The notes beneath the pieces were generated by a model. The model was not told where the DNA came from, made no database searches, and worked only from the letters and a program-made list of their open reading frames with translations. Positions 47,681 through 59,904 of a stretch of DNA of 64,000 bases are shown here, in pieces. The DNA is from Liolophura sinensis (lineage: Eukaryota > Mollusca > Polyplacophora > Chitonida > Chitonidae): the NCBI RefSeq assembly GCF_032854445.1, contig NC_088296.1, positions 20,945,853 through 21,009,852 of the forward strand, written 5' to 3'. How positions within the stretch are numbered: position 1 is the first letter of the stretch; each line of letters begins with the position of its first letter. A program made the position numbers and the translations under genes.

Positions 47681-50600
47681 TCATAATAGTTGACAGCGCC
47701 AGCCTGATTTCTTCGGTGTAGATTCCTTTTTCGTTAGCTGGTAACCTCCCCCTTTGTTTTGTGGGCTTGATGCTTCCTATAGACAAATGAAGGACAACAC
47801 CATGTATTTGGAGAAATATACTAGATTCCTGAGACATACTGGATAAAGTGAGAAAGGCGGCTCATTTCTCTTCCTTTTTTTTTAAACCTCCACTAACCAC
47901 CGAGCATATATTCACATACCTACTCACTTGCATTTATCAGAGGAGCTCAGGTGTTGCAAGAGTTACTTCCCTTGTTCGAGATCTGATCACATGATTACAA
48001 AGCAATCTTAAGACTCCTGTCACCCTTTTAATCATTAAATTTGGTATGTCCCTTTCCATTATATTACTCACAATTTATATAAAAGCAATTTTTTGACCTT
48101 GTTCCATCAGAAATAACAATTTTACAATGATTTAAAAGTTTGACTTAAGTTGACAAGGGTTCTGTTCTCCAACTGCGCATGTATTTGAATGCTCACTAGT
48201 AGAACATTATACATGTATTTGAGTTGATTCTTAAATTATTACCATACTCAGTTTGATAGTGCAAACCCATCAAAAGTTTATTGACAAATGCAGCGTTTCA
48301 TTTAATATTTTTCTTAAATAAATTTTCTGCCATTTAATATTTTGGAAAATTTTCATAAGCATGTTAAGGATACGATGAGGCCATCCCAGTTGTGGTCCAC
48401 AAATCAACTTAAATTCATCAAAGTCTGTGGAAAAAATGCTTATCAGGACAAACTGATGGCATTTTCTCCACAGTTTTCAGTGATATTTCTGATGACAAAA
48501 ACTTTCACTATACCCTAAATGACCTAAAATTTCGTTCATGACTAAGTTGCTCATTTTTCCAGATTCTGTGAGTTCTATTGATTTCAGAAAGGTGCACTGA
48601 GAGGTATCTGAAAGGTAGGATCATATCCTATTGGGAAAATGTCAATTTTAGCACCAGAAGTAATATCTTATGACATTTATTTGCCTCCAAAAAGGCTCTT
48701 TTCTGGTAGAATTTTCAGGTCATTTATGCTGTAGTTTCCTCAAACTCATGAACCTAAGAAATGAAGAAGTATACAACAAGGCCTCACCATTTTTCTGTCC
48801 ATTTTAGCTTTGATGTCTCGAGCCAGAGTAAAGAAAGCCTCCTCCACATTAATGCTGGCCTTGGCTGAAGTCTCCATGAACTTTATACCGTGTTCTATCG
48901 CAAGCTACAACACAAAGTAAACAGAATTTATATATTTATTTGTTTGATTAGTGTTTTATGCCGTACTCAAGAATATTTCACTTCTACGATGGCGGCCAGC
49001 GTTATGCTTGGGAGGAAACCAGGGTAAAACCCATGAACATCCACAGGTTGCTGGAAGACCTTCCCACGAAGTCGACAGACTGTTTACTATCCGAATCAGC
49101 TCACAACAGACCCCACTCACAACATTATTTATCATTATCTTACTATTAAGTTACAATGTAACATGCTATGTGTCATCGTGTGTCTACAAAATGTATAAAG
49201 TGCAGGAGATTTTTCTTCCCGTTACACCCGGTTGATATCAAAATTACATGTTCCCATTACCTTTGACACCATTCCATCCTTTATATCCTTCTACACACCA
49301 AGTTAGTATTAAGATTACTTCTTCCCCCTTGTTCCTTTGGGTGAGTGAGTGAGTAATTAGGGTTTAACGTCACACGACAAATTTTTCAGTCATATGATAA
49401 AGAAGTATTCCTTAGAGAGGATGTAATGTGGCTCCTTGTTGCAGGACGTATTTTCACAGCTCCTTTCTCTTGTGCTCCTTCACTGAGACAACTTACCAAA
49501 GGCAAGTAAGCTTCCCCACCCGAGCCATTATACTGATACGGGTAAACCAGTCACTGCACTACCTTCTTAATTCTGAACCCTAAGCAAGGCAGCTACAACT
49601 CCCTCTTTTCAGGAACATACCGCCCCAAAAACAAGTTCAAAATTTTTGAGTTGGTTCGGCTAAATACAAATACTCCTAACTAAACCTCCCGGGCCTATAT
49701 TTTCAGAAAAATGCCAATTCAGAGAATTATAAGAGCAAATCCGTCACTGGTCTCAACTGTCTGCCCGACGAGATAACACGCAAATCAGGCAGTGCAAAGA
49801 TTAACACAAAGCAACAGATGCTCGGGGATCACACATGTAAACAATACCATACATTGTAAGTGAATTATAATCTAGTAAACCAAATACAATCTTCCTTTCT
49901 ATCAATGTTTTTGTTAAGTGTTCGTAATTTCCAATCATCTGTACGCCATAAATGAAGTTACACAGAAGACCACATAATTACGACACAATACCTTATTTCA
50001 CATTTCAAGTTCACTGAACACCTTCCATCGCCTAGACAACAAGGGGAAGTTACTGACTGACAAAAACAGGCTTTTTAAATACAGCGACTTAAATATGTTG
50101 ATGGTTGAAGGGAAACTCCAAACAAAACTGAACTTTTCACTCTTCACTCAAAGTCAGATACATGTAAATGGGTACCTAGAAGTCTACACTTAATATAGAT
50201 GACGTCTAAAATAACAGCGCAACTTCTTTGACATCAACGGTACATCCCTTTAAGGTCTTGTATGTGACGTGGCCCAGCACTGACCCTGGATCTACTGCCC
50301 CCAAAGTGGACGCTCTACCAACTGATCATCCACCACGGTCTTATTCCTTTGATGCTAGCCTATTGTTTATATCCTTCAGCTTTCTATACACCAGGTTGAT
50401 ATTAATATTACCAATACGCTCTTCCTCTGACTCCAACTCATTGTTATATACTCTTTCAAAGATTACCTGTTCCCCTCGTTCCTTTGACACCTGCCTCCGG
50501 TCGTTCATATCACATTTGTTTCCTAATATCATTTTTTCCACATCTGACGAGGCATGCTGGAAACACAGAGAAAACACATCAATTGATTCATTTCGAGTAG

Positions 50601-53600
50601 ATCATCTATGAAATATTTTTTTCGAGAAAATATCTCGAAAATTTGAGTAGGTCAGCTGGCATTTTTACCTCCAATTGACTATTGAAGTAGAATGACTACT
50701 CAAGTTGGTCATTCTGTAACTGTTGCTTGGGAAATTTTTGACATATCTCTTACTGTGGGCCAGCCATTTAACAAATGCAGCAAAGAACAAACCAAATCAC
50801 ATACCAGGGACTAATCTGGCCTTAGAAGGGCACAGGGTGGGACCACCGGTGAAGGGCACCTCACTGATGAATATTTCGATTCTCGTACATTTTTAAGGGT
50901 CTCGATTCCTACGGTTAACCTCCACCCCACGTGCACACCACAACACATACCTAGCTCGAAACTTCAGTCTAAGGATGGCTTGTATTTACTGATATGTGGA
51001 GAACTCTGCCATCCCGGATGACATGTGCATTTGATCATCACGTTGTATCATAGCTACCCAAGGCCATCATTAAAAAGTTGTTTGTTGCGGGTAACAAACC
51101 CTGTTTTTTGAAGTCGGGTCGGTCGTCCGTGATTTTTTTTTTGAAAGTAAATTGAATGTAATTCCCGGTCTGCATAATCTGAATGCTAATTGAATTGTCA
51201 CGGGTCCAATTCTCGTCACGGGTCCAATTGTCGTCACGGGTCCAATTCTCGTCACCTGCTTCAGGGCATATTTTTCCGATTTTAACTGCCCTTTAAAAAC
51301 TTTGTTGTTTTCATAACCATTCTTTCACACTGAAGTCAAATATTCCTTCTTGATTCTGGATCCAACACTAAATTTGAGTAAATTTACGAACTTTAAACCT
51401 AAACAACTGAAGTTGAACGGCATTCATTTGCTTTCGTAACTGTGGCAAAGGTAGGCCAATTTGCTTTCGCCACATTGGCTGGCTGAAACCTATCAACTAA
51501 ATAGATAATCCGAGTCTTATAATGAATTCGGCCTGTTTCTTTTTTTTTTTTTTTTTTGGGACGCAAAGGGCACTTTGAGGGAACAGCAGCATCCGGTAAT
51601 CAGATGGTGAGAATGGCTGGATTAGGCCCTGTGTACAGGATATGTCACAGCTGCTCTTGTTTATCACAATAGAACTTTGTATTTAAGGGCAAACTGTACT
51701 GCAACACTGAAAGATATCATTAAATTACTAGCACTGTGTTGCTATATTTGGGCTAATTCAAACAATCTTGAGTAGAGCACTAAACCCCAGTCAAACCAAT
51801 TACATGGAGCCATCTTTTTTTGGTGATGAAAGGGGAGATAAACCTTATATCCAGCTTATCTCCCCTTTCCCATGTCTGCATGAAGGTATAAATGTTGAAA
51901 TGTTTTTCTTCCCTCCTCTGATGACAAGAAGTAATAAATGAATATAGTAAATTTAACTCAATCACAAATATTTTCAGCAACCTACCTCTTCAATATTTCT
52001 TATCCAGTTTCGAATATTTTCAAAGGATTTTTCATTTGTAATATCATATACCAGCATGATACCCTGCAAGTAGAGAAAATTTCAATAATTATTTAGTAAT
52101 CAGATTACACAAATGTCAATGTACCACAACAAAAAAAAAAAAAATGTATTAGGGACAATTGCAGTCAACTTTAACTTAAATAACACTAAGCATATTTGAG
52201 AATATTCGCAACACAATTGGTGTTTTACGCCCTATTCAATAATTCAATAATTCGACATCGGCCTGCAATACGGTGGGGGGAAACTCGGCAAAGCCCAGGG
52301 AAAAGCCAGCATGAGTTGTGCACATGCTGGCACAAACCAGTAGCATATGTTGCAATTCACATAATATCTCCATGTATGTGTATTTCTCAAAGACCTAAAG
52401 GCATACAACAGATTTTAATTTTTTTTTCTGCTCAAATACATGTATTTGTACTCAAGCAACAAATGTGTTTCCTGTCACCCAAGATCTATGTATGCGTTCA
52501 AAATACAAAAATATGTGCATTTTGACAACATAATACTCTGGCAATGACATGATGTTGGACACCGTCACGGATTTGTCATGAAATTCAAAAACATCACTCA
52601 ACCTTGAAAGAGCAAAATTCACAGCACTCCATGCACCTTTACAGTCCAATTTTGGAGACAAAACTACAGGTGTGCGGCAGACTTATTTCAGGACTTCACA
52701 AAAAGTATAACTTGGAGGTGGTTGTATTGTAAAGCAAGCGTAGGGTGTGGCACATGAGCTGTACGGAGTATGGTGCTAAGATTTCACATGCTTGGTCTTC
52801 TGCAAGGAGTATTATAATATGTGTGTGCAAACATGATCAACAACACAGAGGAAGGCCTTGTGTTGTATGAAGTTATCACTTGGCTGCCCCTTACCATTGC
52901 TCCTCTGTAGTATGCTGTGGTGATGGTTCTGAACCTCTCTTGTCCGGCTGTGTCCCTGTGGAGAAATCATACTGTCACATAAGAAACATTTCAACACATA
53001 TTATTTATTTATTTGATTGATGTTCTACGCTGTACTCATGTACTCAAAAATATTTCACTTATATGACAGTGGCAAGCATTATGGTGGGAGGAAACTCACG
53101 GCCATCTGAATGTTGCTGTCAGAACTTCCCATGTATGACCAGAGAAGCTGCTGCTTTGACCTGGATTTGAACTTACGACAGCATTGGTGAGCGGCTCCAT
53201 TTAAATATAATTCCACTCGGTGTTGTTCAAAGATCTGCAATGAGTTTAAACCTTGCCCATTGCCTATAATCCCTATGGCAACATTTTTTTTAACAAATGT
53301 GATTTTTTGATAACACACTACATGATTTCAAAGATGGAAAAAGTATCACACGTGAATCTTCCATGCACTCTACATAGCACTGAAAACCTACAACCTAATA
53401 AAAGACAAGATACCTGCTGTGAAGTAGAAGTATACGCCACTGTATCAGTGTGATACGTGGCTCTACGAAACGATGCACAATACACCAAACGTGTATGGCG
53501 ATATGTTTAAAAAAAACTATTCGTTCCCAATAAACGTCACAAAACGTACAAAAAACAAAACTGACAATACAGATGAACCTCATTATAACGTTGGGATTGC

Positions 53601-56600
53601 TATCGACTCCATGTTATCAGTATAGTGAGATTGGCGGTGCAATGAGGGTCTGAGGTTTTTCATCAAAAAAGAGATATCACATATAACAATCTGGACATAG
53701 AAAACAACCTTGCACCCATACAGAGCTGTGCACAGTAATTTGGCAGGTTTAGGTGATTTTTCTGCCCCGGCCTAGTTGTCATGGGACTGTCAGAAGGATC
53801 AGCTCCTGAGGTTTGAAGGTCATAAGTCACAGTTGGCAAACCAGGAAGTAATCCGGCCTCCTTTTGATCCAGTCTGTGGATTGTTTGAAGGTCATAAGTC
53901 ACAGTTGGCAAACCAGGAAGTAATCCACCCTCCTTTTGATCCAGTCTGTGGATTGTTTGAAGGTCATAAGTCACAGTTGGCAAACCAGGAAGTAATCCAC
54001 CCTCCTTTTGATCCAGTCTGTGGATTGTTTGAAGGTCATAAGTCACAGTTGGCAAACCAGGAAGTAATCCACCCTCCTTTTGATCCAGTCTGTGGATTGT
54101 TTTCTTTGACGAATTATTTAGTTTGCCTGGCCATTGTCTTTGATCGTACATTTACAATGAGTTGTGTCTTCATTTTCTTTTTCCAAATCACGGCATGTAA
54201 ATGAACACCTCAGTTATAAAAGTGAGGTTTCATACATTTAGTTGTTGTTGTTTCAACGATGATCGCTAATGGCGGACTTGATTGACTGAACTTCAATTTC
54301 ATACAGCCAGTTACAGCTTAGACAGTCCAAAAAGTTCAAAAACTTGACAGAGAATTTATGTACCCATGTAACAGACTTAAAAATGTTGGTAACACATGCT
54401 ACACATGCTGTAATTTATAGCTGACACTAGCAAACATTTGGACCTATAGTATGTATCGCTGGGGGCCATTTCTGGCACAAAAGCGAGGGCATTACCAATG
54501 GTTTTAACACATTTTCTCCAGAAAAGAGCCTGGTGGATGGCGATAGGAGAGTATGGAAAATCACATCAGGGATTTTTGTACCAGGGGCCGGTTTCGTGAA
54601 GTGCCCTTAGTTAATTAAGCCCTTAACTACAATGGCAACGTATGTTGTAGAGATATAAAGTGCACTTGTCTAAGGGATACTTAACACTAAGTACGCTTCA
54701 TGAAACTAGCCCCTGGTCCTATGGCTGGGGATAAGTGAGGGTGGCGTTATAAAGGGCTTTACCGGTAGAGATGTAGGTACAAGGTGCTATTAGGCTCATT
54801 TACCCTGCTATGATAGCATATAAGTCAGCATTGCGGCCAATCAAGCCATAAGTACTTGAATCGCAGCAAATGAAGCCATCCCTATTGTTTAACTTCCATG
54901 TAAACATAGAATGTTCAATAGAGATGTCAGAATGTTTCCAGACTGACATAACCTCGAAAGTCCCATCCCAGGTTCAGTAAAAATCGGACGTTTGGAAAAA
55001 ACTATCTGTCGAATACGCTAAACCACCATCAAGTACACAAGCAGTAGGCAAAACTGGTTACCTCTAAGAAAACATGTCCCTGCATTTAAAAGTGGCACAT
55101 TTGTGGGGTTTTTTAGTTTTTCTTTTGATTCCTTGACCCGACCAGTCTGTGCCATGGCCTCATCTTCCTTAGTAGTTGATACTGTCTTAACTTGTTTACC
55201 CTTTCGGCATGTTCAGACCAAGCCCTTTATACAGAGAGCTTATTCTACTTTATCATATGTATGGTATTTCAGGTGAATTACCCCATTACAACAAAATGCA
55301 CATGATTTTGTGTAAGGTAATGACTTCAGGTCATCTTTAAAAAATTCTTTGTTGGCCATAACTCAAGTCTGAACCTATCAGGAAAAATGATCAGTTCTTG
55401 TTTTTTCATTCTTGTTAATGAAAACAATAGGGATTTTAAAGAAATTAAAAATTTAAACTATAAAAATCCACAAAAAACCCCAAGAATATGATCCTCTTTT
55501 GAGGGTAGGGTAACACCAAACAAACATATTTTTAATGTTGGCCTTAACATTTCAAGTATTGACTCACCATATCTGTAATTTGATCTTCTTCCCATCTAAT
55601 TCTATAGTTCTTATTTTAAAGTCTATCCCTGAAACAAACAATGAAATGAATGAGAATAAATAGTATCCCATGTGTAATTAGTATTTTGCAATACAAAACC
55701 AGGAACAACTAACATGACATTGTGGTTTATAAGTAAGCCAAGATCTTACAACAGATGCAAAGGTTTATGCTACTGAGTTCTACTTTCAATCTCGGGGCCT
55801 TCGTGGCTCAGTTGGTTAGCGCACTAGCGCAGTATAATGACCCAGGAGCCTCTCACCAATGTGGTCACTGTGAGTTCAAGCCCAGCTCTTGCTGTTTTCC
55901 TCTCCAGCTGTAAGTGGGAAGGTCTTCCAGCAACCTGCGGACGGTCGTGGGTTTCCCCCCAGGCCCTGCCTGGTTTCTACCCACCATAATGCTGACTGCC
56001 ATCGTATAAGTGAAATATTCTGGAGTATGACGTAAAACACCAATCAAATAAATAAAATAAATAAACACTTTCAATTTCTGCATGTCACATTACTTTCGTC
56101 ACAGACAAAGACGTGAAGGCTGCTGAAGAGAGAGAGTAAGAATAATATCAACTCAGTATTTCAGTACGGGTTTAATTACAGTAGCCAACATTATTTATTT
56201 ATCTTTTAGTTATCCAAGAATATTTCAATATTTATCATAACAGAAGAAGTACTTTTACACCTTTAATCAGAATAAGGCAACACCTGGCACAAAGAAGTTA
56301 CACTTAGCATCAACTGAATCCGGCAGAACATGCTTTTTTTTACCTTAACTGGTCTCCCAACAGAAAATGCTTAATATTCTCCATGGTAACATCCATGACT
56401 GCTCATTTAGATACCAGTACTCATATGAGTGTCCTATACAGTATACTATTATATTACCCCAAAGACAGTGTTTCTGTAAGGAATTTCTCCAACGAGACAT
56501 TAGCACTATACAGCAAAAAAAAAAAAAAAACAGTCCAGTGCCGTAATTCTTTAACCTTTTCGCATGTTTGTAAGGCGTTAATTCAAGCATATTCTGAAGG

Positions 56601-58511
56601 CATTAATCAGCGTTGATAAAATTAGTAAAAGCCCTGAAATTGGCAAATCCAACCAGTGTAGTTTTTTCTCGAAAATCGAATTAAAAATGTAGATAAATTG
56701 CACTGAAAGTTGCTCTTTGACACGTGAAAAGGTTGGGGAAGTAGAGTATATTACCCCAAAGACAGTGTTTCTGCAAGGAATTTCTCCAGCAAACGATTAG
56801 CACTGTACTGCATAAAAAACACCATAATGGAGGTACATCAGGTTATGTAGCTAGACCCTCTCTTCAGTGTTCAAGATCTCATATCTATTGTCCACTTAAC
56901 CACTGCTAGACAACATATAAAACTGAATCGATATCAGCAAGTAGGTTGGTATTTACAGACATGACACTAATTTGAAATGTGGTGTACATCTGCATAGATC
57001 TACAGCTGTTTCCTCTGTTCAAAAATCTGGAATTGTTCCATCTGCATTATGCATGATGTAATCTGTAATATACCCTATAAGTCTATTGCACTGAAGACCG
57101 CACATCTCCAGGCACTCCTCTTGCCCATGGAAGTGCCAGTGGCAAGCAGATGAGGAGGTGACAGATAACAAGGGTACCCTAATTCTTCCGATTTCTGGGA
57201 CACATATTAGTAGTGTCGAAAGTAGAACATTACTTTTCTTTGCCAGCTTTTTGGAAAAGACATGAGCATGTTGTTCATTAGATGGTCTAAGCATGTAAGA
57301 AAAAAGAAACTCAATATTCCTTCTACAATTACATGTACATTGCCTAAAATGAACAGACCAGTTGTCCCAAAAGTTATAAGAAATATGGTAGCTACAGAGC
57401 AATGAACAAAATGGAAGATATCCTGAAAACTATGCCAGATAATACCCAGGCTTCTGTGCCTATGTTGACAATAAGCTGAGTTCCGTATTCACTTTCATGC
57501 TATTCAGACTACATATTTCACTGCATGGGGACGGTAAATTCAAGTAAAACATCAAATGCTCGGAAGTCCACAGTTTCAAGTAAGTTAAATTTTCTGTATT
57601 TATCAAGATATTCATGCAATAAGCCTAGTCGGCATTTCAGGAGTCTCGCATGTTCAAGGAGTTTTAGGCGAGACTGGGAGAAGGCTCTCACAGCCTAACG
57701 CGGCTAAAGGCGCAATTTTACTGTGCCTGCTAACTGCACCTATGAGCCGACAGACTCGACAATGCCAGGTGTACATTCATTCTAGAAAATGCCATAAAAT
57801 CACCCCTTTGGGTTCCCCTACTTTGCAAGGGCACCCACCCTGTCTCGCCTAAACTCCTGTGAACTCCTGAAACACTGACTTGGCTCACTGATAATGTATA
57901 TCAGTTTCCTCACATAAAGCTGAACGCTCTTTACTGTGACCATCACTGCTCAGTTATCCCTAATTTAACCAATAGTATGTATGTGCAAGTCTAAGACATT
58001 TTCTTCTGTGATAATAATCTACAGTTTACATTAACTGAAGCGAACTACTGAAGTCTTTGTCAAAATTCAAGAAGCCGGTTCCAGTTAAACATCTCTCAAT
58101 CAGCTGATGCTGATGTCATCGGCAGACCTAGCTCAGAGAATCAGATATCTTTAATTCCAAGCTGTCACAGTGGCTGTTATGTACCTCGACCGACAAATCA
58201 GACACACTGAGGAAGTCTTACCAGCAAGTGTTCCTCCAACCTACATCACATAATCAAATTACTTTGTGTACTGAGTAACTTTCTTTTGAAGGAGTTAGCA
58301 ATGGATTTGTGAAGTTTGTACTCAGTTCGCTTCGTCGACGTGGCTAACCATACCGATCCCACAAAAAAAAACGGCCAAAGTCCTTACCTATCGTTGATAT
58401 AAATGTTGAATTAAAAGCATCTTCTGAAAATCTGAAAAGAACGCAGGTTTTACCAACACCCGAATCGCCTATTAACAAAAGTTTGAACAGATAGTCGTAC
58501 GTCTTCGCCAT
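47681..58511 (-). CDS. Rab8: Rab8 small GTPase, complete, seven coding exons
   Basis: Exons: 58511-58388, 55628-55568, 52955-52895, 52063-51986, 50556-50467, 48904-48788 and 47776-47681; all joins have GT-AG ends and fit the frame. The product is 208 residues, the usual length (human RAB8A 207). It starts [21 protein letters not shown]-loop GDSGVGKT is at 15-22, switch I FISTIG 37-42, [10 protein letters not shown] 63-72 with Gln67, NKCD 121-124, ETSAK 149-153. The tail ends SGWRCQLL, a CaaL box for geranylgeranylation as in vertebrate RAB8. Rab8 drives exocytic traffic from trans-Golgi and recycling endosomes to the plasma membrane and cilium. Rab10 and Rab13 are the near alternatives; the YDYLF start and [12 protein letters not shown] favour Rab8. 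Confidence 0.96.
48930..49075 (-). mobile_element. SINE family A, 3' and middle part, in Rab8 intron 5
   Basis: TTTGATTAGTGTTTTATGCC, CTACGATGGCGGCCAGCG, CATCCACAGGTTGCTGGAAG. It starts only 26 bp from exon 6. Confidence 0.86.
49335..50338 (-). mobile_element. SINE family B split by a ~640-bp insertion
   Basis: 49335-49610 matches the 3' part and body of the family B copy at 29968 (GAGTGAGTGAG, GGTTTAACGTC, GGCAAGTAAGCTTCCCCACC). 50252-50338 matches its tRNA-like head (CACTGACCCTGGATCTACTG, GGACGCTCTACCAACTGATC). Between them lies about 640 bp of unrelated sequence flanked by similar words (TCCCTCTTTT on the left, TCCCTTT on the right), a possible target duplication. The insert has no recognised coding region. 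Confidence 0.65.
51196..51257. repeat. 18-bp tandem repeat, three and a half copies
   Basis: GTCACGGGTCCAATTCTC repeated with one C/G variant, in Rab8 intron 4. Confidence 0.9.
51258..51985. other. Rab8 intron 4, rest
   Basis: A T-run at 51540-51557 and single-copy-looking sequence. Nothing else assigned. Confidence 0.4.
52208..52345 (-). mobile_element. SINE family A, diverged fragment in Rab8 intron 3
   Basis: ATTGGTGTTTTACGCCCTAT, ATACGGTGGGGGGAAACTCG, AGCCAGCATGAG. ATTCAATA is locally doubled. Confidence 0.78.
53000..53200 (-). mobile_element. SINE family A in Rab8 intron 2
   Basis: TTTATTTGATTGATGTTCTA, ATATGACAGTGGCAAGCATT, GGTGGGAGGAAACTC, and near the head CCTGGATTTGAACTTACGAC. TGTACTCA is duplicated. 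Confidence 0.84.
53811..54098. repeat. 72-bp minisatellite, four copies, Rab8 intron 2
   Basis: Units start at 53811, 53883, 53955 and 54027 with GTTTGAAGGTCATAAGTCAC. Nearly identical; the first differs (CCGGCC for CCACCC). Open on both strands because 72 is a multiple of three. Confidence 0.97.
54581..54716. mobile_element. Short TIR element (MITE-like), Rab8 intron 2
   Basis: Left end CCAGGGGCCGGTTTCGTGAA; right end read inward CCAGGGGCTAGTTTCATGAA. The match continues about 18 bp further with gaps (CTTAGT). About 136 bp, non-coding. Shares terminal words with 42426-42554. Confidence 0.75.
54717..55567. other. Rab8 intron 2, part next to exon 2
   Basis: Nothing recognised. Confidence 0.4.
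55794..56069 (+). mobile_element. SINE family A, best full-length copy
   Basis: Head GGGGCCTTCGTGGCTCAGTT then GGTTAGCGCACTAGCGCAG and GAGTTCAAGCCCAGCTC. Body GGGAAGGTCTTCCAGCAACC and CACCATAATGCTGACTGCCA. 3' end GACGTAAAACACCAATCAAA with an (AAATA)n tail. It is opposite to Rab8 transcription, in intron 1. Confidence 0.93.
56449..56822. repeat. Dispersed direct repeat, two ~70-bp copies 300 bp apart
   Basis: 56452-56520 and 56751-56820 share TATTACCCCAAAGACAGTGT, then TTCTGNAAGGAATTTCTCCA and TTAGCACTNTAC. No coding or terminal repeat structure recognised; in Rab8 intron 1. Confidence 0.85.
56823..57632. other. Rab8 intron 1, nothing assigned
   Basis: A 127-codon minus-strand frame at 57019-57402 shows no domain, and its splice context is poor. 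Confidence 0.4.
57633..57877. mobile_element. Non-coding TIR element, about 245 bp, Rab8 intron 1
   Basis: Left end CATTTCAGGAGTCTCGCATG then AGGAGTTTTAGGCGAGACTGGG. The right end read inward is CAGTGTTTCAGGAGTTCACA then GGAGTTTAGGCGAGACAGGG. Arms about 45 bp. Unrelated by eye to the GGTTTC-ended elements. Confidence 0.72.
57878..58387. other. Rab8 intron 1, part next to exon 1
   Basis: Nothing recognised. Confidence 0.4.
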
Positions 58512-58620
58512 TTTGGGCCTGTCTGTGTGTCTGATGGAAACACCCTCATTTACATAAAAAGAATGACGTCAGCCTAGGTCATTTCCGCTGAGGTCATCCC
58601 TATTTTCCAAAAATAGCACA
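58512..58620 (-). promoter_or_regulatory. Rab8 5' UTR and proximal promoter with a CRE
   Basis: The CRE palindrome TGACGTCA lies at 58564-58571, 53 bp upstream of the Rab8 ATG. AGGTCA-like half sites flank it at about 58576 and 58591. No TATA box. The start of transcription is not known. Confidence 0.4.
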
Positions 58621-59904
58621 CACAACAAAACACACGTGGGTGACTGCGACAATGTAACCACATCTGCACAGGTAGATTTGACAAGAAAATTACATGTTTT
58701 GTAGAAAATGGACAGCTAACCTGGGCGTACATAAGGCATGGTACAAAAACCAGGAAATAGGCTGTCTATTTCCACCCGATCATCTTCCCGGCCATACAAA
58801 CGTTATATACTGATACTCCTTCAAAACTCTTTGGAACTCAATTTTTGTATAAGAAAACACACCCCTGCACCCATTTAGTTCTAACAATTGTTTATGACTG
58901 TTATCATTTCTTTTGACCGCTTATCGCAGTGAATGGTGTAATGTGCATTTCTTTAACACATGAACGTATACATGGGGAAAATACCGTGTTGTAAGCATAT
59001 ACATACAAGTAATGTGTACATTCGATTATATCAAAAACGCATTAAAACGTAGAGGTTCATTTGCTTGGGAAAAAAATGTGGAATGGTATATTCTCAACTG
59101 TATGTAATATTGGACACTGTAATACTTTGGGCGTGGGCTTGGGGTTACTTGTGCGTTTAGTTTGGACAAACGGCAAAGGCTTGACCCCCTTAAATTTGTT
59201 GTCGTGATAGGTCTTGAAGTTGGTGACAATCAAGTTGTCATGCATGCTGTGTAGCGTGATACCGGGTAGACGTGATCCGAGGCATTGAGAGCTCAGAGCC
59301 TCGTTTTCCACGAGAAACTAAAACTAGATGGATATTTTAGGTCTTGCCTGCCAGTAAGAAATAGCTGTTGCATTATTATTACGAATAATCAGGCTATTTA
59401 CTGTTTGCCATTCGGATCATGTTACTGTAAATAGCTTTTTCTTTCCTTTCACTATAAATAGCCAAACAATTTATTTTTTGTCATGATGTTACCAAAAGTA
59501 AATAATAAAAAGAACAAACTATTTTTCTTATTCTGAAAAGGACGGAAATGTTCGAAAGGGTTCCATTAATTGTTAGAGACACGTGCAATATGTTAGTTTT
59601 CATTTCCGTGTTGTTGTTTTTTTTTTCTGGTGTGGATTCTGATAGGTTATAGAAGAAAAAAAAACATATGTGCAGTTCTGAACTTTGGATGAGGACGGAT
59701 ATATTATCCTGCTGTTGTGCAACAGCTATAAATGTTACAATCACACGCATCGGTACTGAGTAGATCTAGGTAAGAAGTAAACAGAAATTAAAACTTGAAA
59801 CAATAGTAATTATGATCTACCTTGTGGAGCACAGCCATTTTTCAATTCACCTGACTAACTGTTTATTTATTTGACCGTTGTTCAGCGCCTTGCATTTTGA
59901 ATGG
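58621..59904. other. Intergenic upstream of Rab8
   Basis: No gene. Two overlapping minus-strand frames at 59026-59311 have no domain. Confidence 0.4.

Noticed and set aside
50228-50611. 127-codon plus-strand frame
   Set aside because: Antisense to Rab8 exon 5 and to a SINE tRNA head.
53663-54204. 162- and 142-codon frames on opposite strands
   Set aside because: Produced by the 72-bp array in a Rab8 intron.
55794-55880. Possible tRNA gene
   Set aside because: The A- and B-box-like sequence is the head of a dispersed SINE with body and A/T tail; no clean cloverleaf.
57019-57402. 127-codon minus-strand frame in Rab8 intron 1
   Set aside because: No domain, no good flanking splice sites, and Rab8 exon 1 joins exon 2 in phase without it.
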